Below, piece by piece: positions 61,766 to 64,000 of a stretch of DNA of 64,000 nucleotides. Each line of letters opens with the position of its first letter. Positions within the stretch are counted from its first letter, which is position 1. The DNA comes from HGM04593 sp045661225 (GTDB lineage Bacteria > Bacteroidota > Bacteroidia > Bacteroidales > Bacteroidaceae). A model generated the notes under the pieces. That model made no database searches and was not told where the DNA came from. It saw only the letters and a list, made by a program, of their open reading frames with translations. The stretch is taken from positions 127,686-191,685 of the forward strand of contig JAZRFF010000003.1 in the NCBI GenBank assembly GCA_045661225.1. The letters run 5' to 3'. Made by a program: the position numbers and the translations under genes.

Positions 61766-61854
61766 TGCACTCGCTGTAAAATAATCAAGCAAGCTTGATA
61801 TTATTTCGCTCGTTTGTTTGTATCTTTGCCCTAAAGTGTGAAAATAGACTAAAC
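61766..61854 (+). repeat. Promoter/leader repeat module, copy C (proS)
   Basis: TGCACTCGCTGT, a stem ATCAAG/CTTGAT with CAAG loop, and TCGCTCGTT (61766-61814) precede a -7 box TATCTTTG (61821-61828) that continues into GCCCTAAAGTGTGAAAATAG (61828-61847). Compared with copy B the hairpin part is upstream of the promoter rather than downstream, and the stem bases differ but still pair. Confidence 0.7.
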
Positions 61855-61894
61855 ACGCAAACAAACAGAAAAAAAACAAAAAACATTCAATTAT

Positions 61895-63373
61895 ATGGCA
61901 GAGCTTAAAGAACTTACTAAACGCAGTGAAAGTTATTCACAGTGGTACAACGACCTTGTATTGAAGGCCGACCTTGCCGAGCAGTCTCCGGTAAGAGGCT
62001 GTATGGTTATTAAACCCTACGGATACGCTATATGGGAAAAGATACAGCGCACACTCGATGATATGTTCAAGGAAACGGGACACACAAATGCCTATTTCCC
62101 ACTCCTTATCCCAAAATCGTTCCTCAGCCGCGAGGCCGAGCACGTAGAGGGCTTCGCAAAGGAGTGCGCGGTTGTAACACATTACCGTTTGAAGAACGCT
62201 GAGGACGGCAGCGGTGTTGTTGTCGACCCTGCTGCAAGGCTCGAAGAGGAGATGATTATACGTCCCACGTCAGAGACCATCATCTGGAGTTCTTACAAAA
62301 ACTGGATACAGTCGTACCGCGACCTTCCCATAAAAATAAACCAGTGGGCAAACGTTATGCGCTGGGAGATGCGCACCCGTCTGTTCCTGCGTACAGCAGA
62401 ATTCTTGTGGCAAGAGGGACACACAGCCCACGCCACCCGCGAGGAAGCCGAAGAGGAGGCACGCACAATGCTTCACGTATATAACGATTTTGCCAACAAC
62501 TATATGGCACTGCCCGTGGTAATGGGCGTCAAGAGTGCCAACGAACGCTTCGCCGGCGCACTCGACACATACACCATCGAGGGTATGATGCAGGACGGCA
62601 AGGCTCTGCAGTGCGGCACATCACACTTCCTGGGACAGAATTTCGCAAAGGCATTCAATGTACAGTTCGTCGACAAGAACAACAGCCTCGAATACGTTTG
62701 GGCAACATCGTGGGGCGTTTCTACCCGACTTATGGGCGCGCTCATTATGACACACTCCGACGACAACGGCCTTGTGCTCCCCCCCGCACTTGCACCTATC
62801 CAGGTGGTTATTGTACCTATTTATAAAAACGAAGAGCAGTTGAATACCATAAAGAGCAAAGTCGACCCAATGATTGCCGAGCTGAAGAAATTGGGCATCA
62901 CTGTAAAATTCGACGATGCAGACAACCGTCGCCCGGGATTCAAGTTCGCCGAATATGAGCTAAAAGGTGTGCCTGTACGCCTTGTTCTTGGCGCACGTGA
63001 TATTGAGAACGGCACAATAGAAGTTATGCGCCGCGACACTCTTGAAAAAGAGACACGCAGCATAGACGGCATTGTCGATTATGTAAAGACTCTGCTTGAC
63101 GAGATTCAGGCAAACCTGCACCGCAAGGCGCTTGCTATGCGCGAGGCTTGCACACGCAGCGTAGACACATACGAAGAGTTTAAGACCGAAATTGAAAAGG
63201 GAGGTTTTATTCTTGCCCACTGGGACGGTACACCGGAGACCGAAGAGCTCATTAAAAACGAGACAAAAGCCACAATACGTTGTATTCCCCTTGGTTGGGA
63301 CGAGACTCCGGGCACCTGTATGGTAACAGGCAAACCTTCGGCACGACGAGTACTCTTTGCAAGAGCATACTAA
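61895..63373 (+). CDS. proS: Prolyl-tRNA synthetase (archaeal/eukaryal type)
   Basis: A class II synthetase of 492 residues that charges tRNA-Pro. Its short form without the bacterial editing insertion, and motifs such as YFPLLIPKSFLSREAEHVEG, RPTSETIIWSSYKNWIQSYR, ANVMRWEMRTRLFLRTAEFL and QCGTSHFLGQNFAKAF, place it in the archaeal-like group with a zinc-domain-type C-terminus (ending VTGKPSARRVLFARAY). This type is usual in Bacteroidota. It is preceded by repeat module copy C and followed after 37 nt by an IS end; no terminator is visible between. Confidence 0.95.
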   Translation: MAELKELTKRSESYSQWYNDLVLKADLAEQSPVRGCMVIKPYGYAIWEKIQRTLDDMFKETGHTNAYFPLLIPKSFLSREAEHVEGFAKECAVVTHYRLKNAEDGSGVVVDPAARLEEEMIIRPTSETIIWSSYKNWIQSYRDLPIKINQWANVMRWEMRTRLFLRTAEFLWQEGHTAHATREEAEEEARTMLHVYNDFANNYMALPVVMGVKSANERFAGALDTYTIEGMMQDGKALQCGTSHFLGQNFAKAFNVQFVDKNNSLEYVWATSWGVSTRLMGALIMTHSDDNGLVLPPALAPIQVVIVPIYKNEEQLNTIKSKVDPMIAELKKLGITVKFDDADNRRPGFKFAEYELKGVPVRLVLGARDIENGTIEVMRRDTLEKETRSIDGIVDYVKTLLDEIQANLHRKALAMREACTRSVDTYEEFKTEIEKGGFILAHWDGTPETEELIKNETKATIRCIPLGWDETPGTCMVTGKPSARRVLFARAY

Positions 63374-63410
63374 ACAAATACAATTATTACCAACAAAAAA
63401 ACAAGGCGAT

Positions 63411-64000
63411 TGATCTGACCCCAAGAAATTGGACGGATTAATAAAAAGTTTTATTGGTAAAGAGTTCGGTATTGCACCGGACTCTTTCCTTTTAGTCTCA
63501 GTTTGATTCTATCATTGTTGTAGTAGTGGATATACCTCTTCAGTTCCTGCTTGAAGTGGTCCATATCCCTGAACTCCTGCAAATACAGCAATTCGGATTT
63601 CATAATACCGAAGAAGTTCTCCATCATGGCATTGTCAAGACAGTTTCCTTTGCGAGACATACTCTGCACTATATTCATATCTTTCAACGCCTTCTGATAT
63701 CTCAGATGCTGATAATGCCATCCTTGATCAGAGTGCAGTATAAGCCCTTCTGGTATATTTGTCTTCTTGAAGGCTTTTTTTAACATACTCATAGCCATCT
63801 TTAGGTCAGGATGGTATGATATGGTGTAGGATATGATCTCTCCGTTGAACATATCCAGAATAGGAGAAAGATATATCTTCTTGTCCTTTATCTTGACTTC
63901 GGTAACGTCTGTTGTCCATTTCTGGTTCGGTGCAGTTGCGATGAAGTCCCTATCTATTACGTTAGGAGCAACCTTGCCTATCTCACCCTTATAAGACTTA
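63411..64000 (-). mobile_element. IS3-family insertion sequence, one end
   Basis: The end of the element is placed near 63411, where TGATCTGACCCCAAGAAATT resembles IS3/IS150-group terminal repeats (TGA..TGACCCC..). The transposase gene fills the rest and continues beyond 64000. The other terminal repeat and the target duplication are outside the window, so completeness is unknown. Confidence 0.75.
63451..64000 (-). CDS. IS3-family transposase OrfB (5' end outside window)
   Basis: The frame is open from the edge to the stop at 63451, about 183 codons. It is the C-terminal integrase core (rve): the first aspartate in KWTTDVTEVKIKDKKIYLSP, the second in LHSDQGWHYQH, the glutamate in NAMMENFFGIMKSELLY, then YIHYYNNDRIKLRLKGKSPV. 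These DDE spacing and motifs are those of IS150-like IS3 transposases. The ATG at 63852 is internal, not the real start. OrfA would lie beyond the window. Confidence 0.9.
   Translation of the reverse strand, partial: KSYKGEIGKVAPNVIDRDFIATAPNQKWTTDVTEVKIKDKKIYLSPILDMFNGEIISYTISYHPDLKMAMSMLKKAFKKTNIPEGLILHSDQGWHYQHLRYQKALKDMNIVQSMSRKGNCLDNAMMENFFGIMKSELLYLQEFRDMDHFKQELKRYIHYYNNDRIKLRLKGKSPVQYRTLYQ

Noticed and set aside
1..64000. CRISPR arrays, rRNA and tRNA genes
   Set aside because: No regularly spaced direct repeats and no recognisable tRNA or rRNA stretches were seen on either strand by reading; a covariance-model scan would be the decisive check.

Overview
The window is chromosomal DNA from a Bacteroidota, almost certainly a gut- or oral-type member of the order Bacteroidales. 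The evidence is a SusC/SusD pair, PorQ and a type IX secretion plug protein, DUF349 and DUF1460 proteins, an archaeal-type prolyl-tRNA synthetase, and promoters of the Bacteroidales form (TTTG, about 19 nt, then TAnnTTTG). No rRNA, tRNA or CRISPR array was seen. Gene density is high, gene order is mostly core, and both strands are used in blocks.

Layout. 1-2546 (-): a signal-peptide protein with a Ser/Arg-rich tail, followed by a truncated FadL-like outer-membrane protein. 2711-7822 (-): the branched-chain amino-acid operon ilvD-ilvB-ilvN-ilvC, with a promoter and a terminator-like hairpin in its leader. 8161-13851 (-): one tightly overlapping operon holding polyprenyl synthetase, an unknown protein, TatD, DAHP synthase/chorismate mutase, a binding protein and a FecCD-type permease, with no ATPase. 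13966-14706 (-): tonB. 14953-18611 (+): porQ, then cmk-ispH-pfkA. 18662-23585 (-): 5-formyl-THF cyclo-ligase and MeaB, a DUF3332 lipoprotein, then a flippase-like membrane protein with PepD. 23805-27186 (+): rsmA-mgtE-alpha/beta hydrolase. 27303-34390 (+): a four-gene SusC-SusD-lipoprotein-thioredoxin operon. 34633-38777 (+): a secreted chitobiase-C-like protein and a DUF349 protein. 39001-43684 (-): SLC13 transporter, then the RpoN-type regulator-lptE-TPR-secG operon. 44071-48387 (+): TamB. 48445-51458 (-): rarA and fhs. 51622-55802 (+): a glycosyltransferase, glnS and a TPR protein. 55887-61638: ManC, a WecA/MraY-like enzyme, the type IX plug protein, a DUF1460 amidase and an OmpA lipoprotein. 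61895-63373 (+): proS. 63411-64000: the end of an IS3-family element that runs off the window.

Cell-envelope functions dominate: outer-membrane import (SusCD, TonB), lipopolysaccharide and outer-membrane assembly (LptE, TamB, undecaprenyl-phosphate sugar transferase, ManC), type IX secretion parts (PorQ, plug, a cargo-like C-terminus) and protein export (SecG).

The most unusual signals are these: (a) a promoter/leader repeat module shared by three unrelated genes and combined with a covarying hairpin; (b) a series of perfect, loopless palindromes of 28-50 bp at gene ends; (c) a tamB frame whose membrane anchor has no ATG, GTG or TTG start; (d) an attenuator-like hairpin inside an in-frame N-terminal extension of ilvD; (e) a SusCD-linked lipoprotein that may carry a dead zinc-protease motif. 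No clearly new multi-gene system was found. The SusCD operon with its degenerate metallohydrolase-like protein and WCSSC thioredoxin is the closest candidate.
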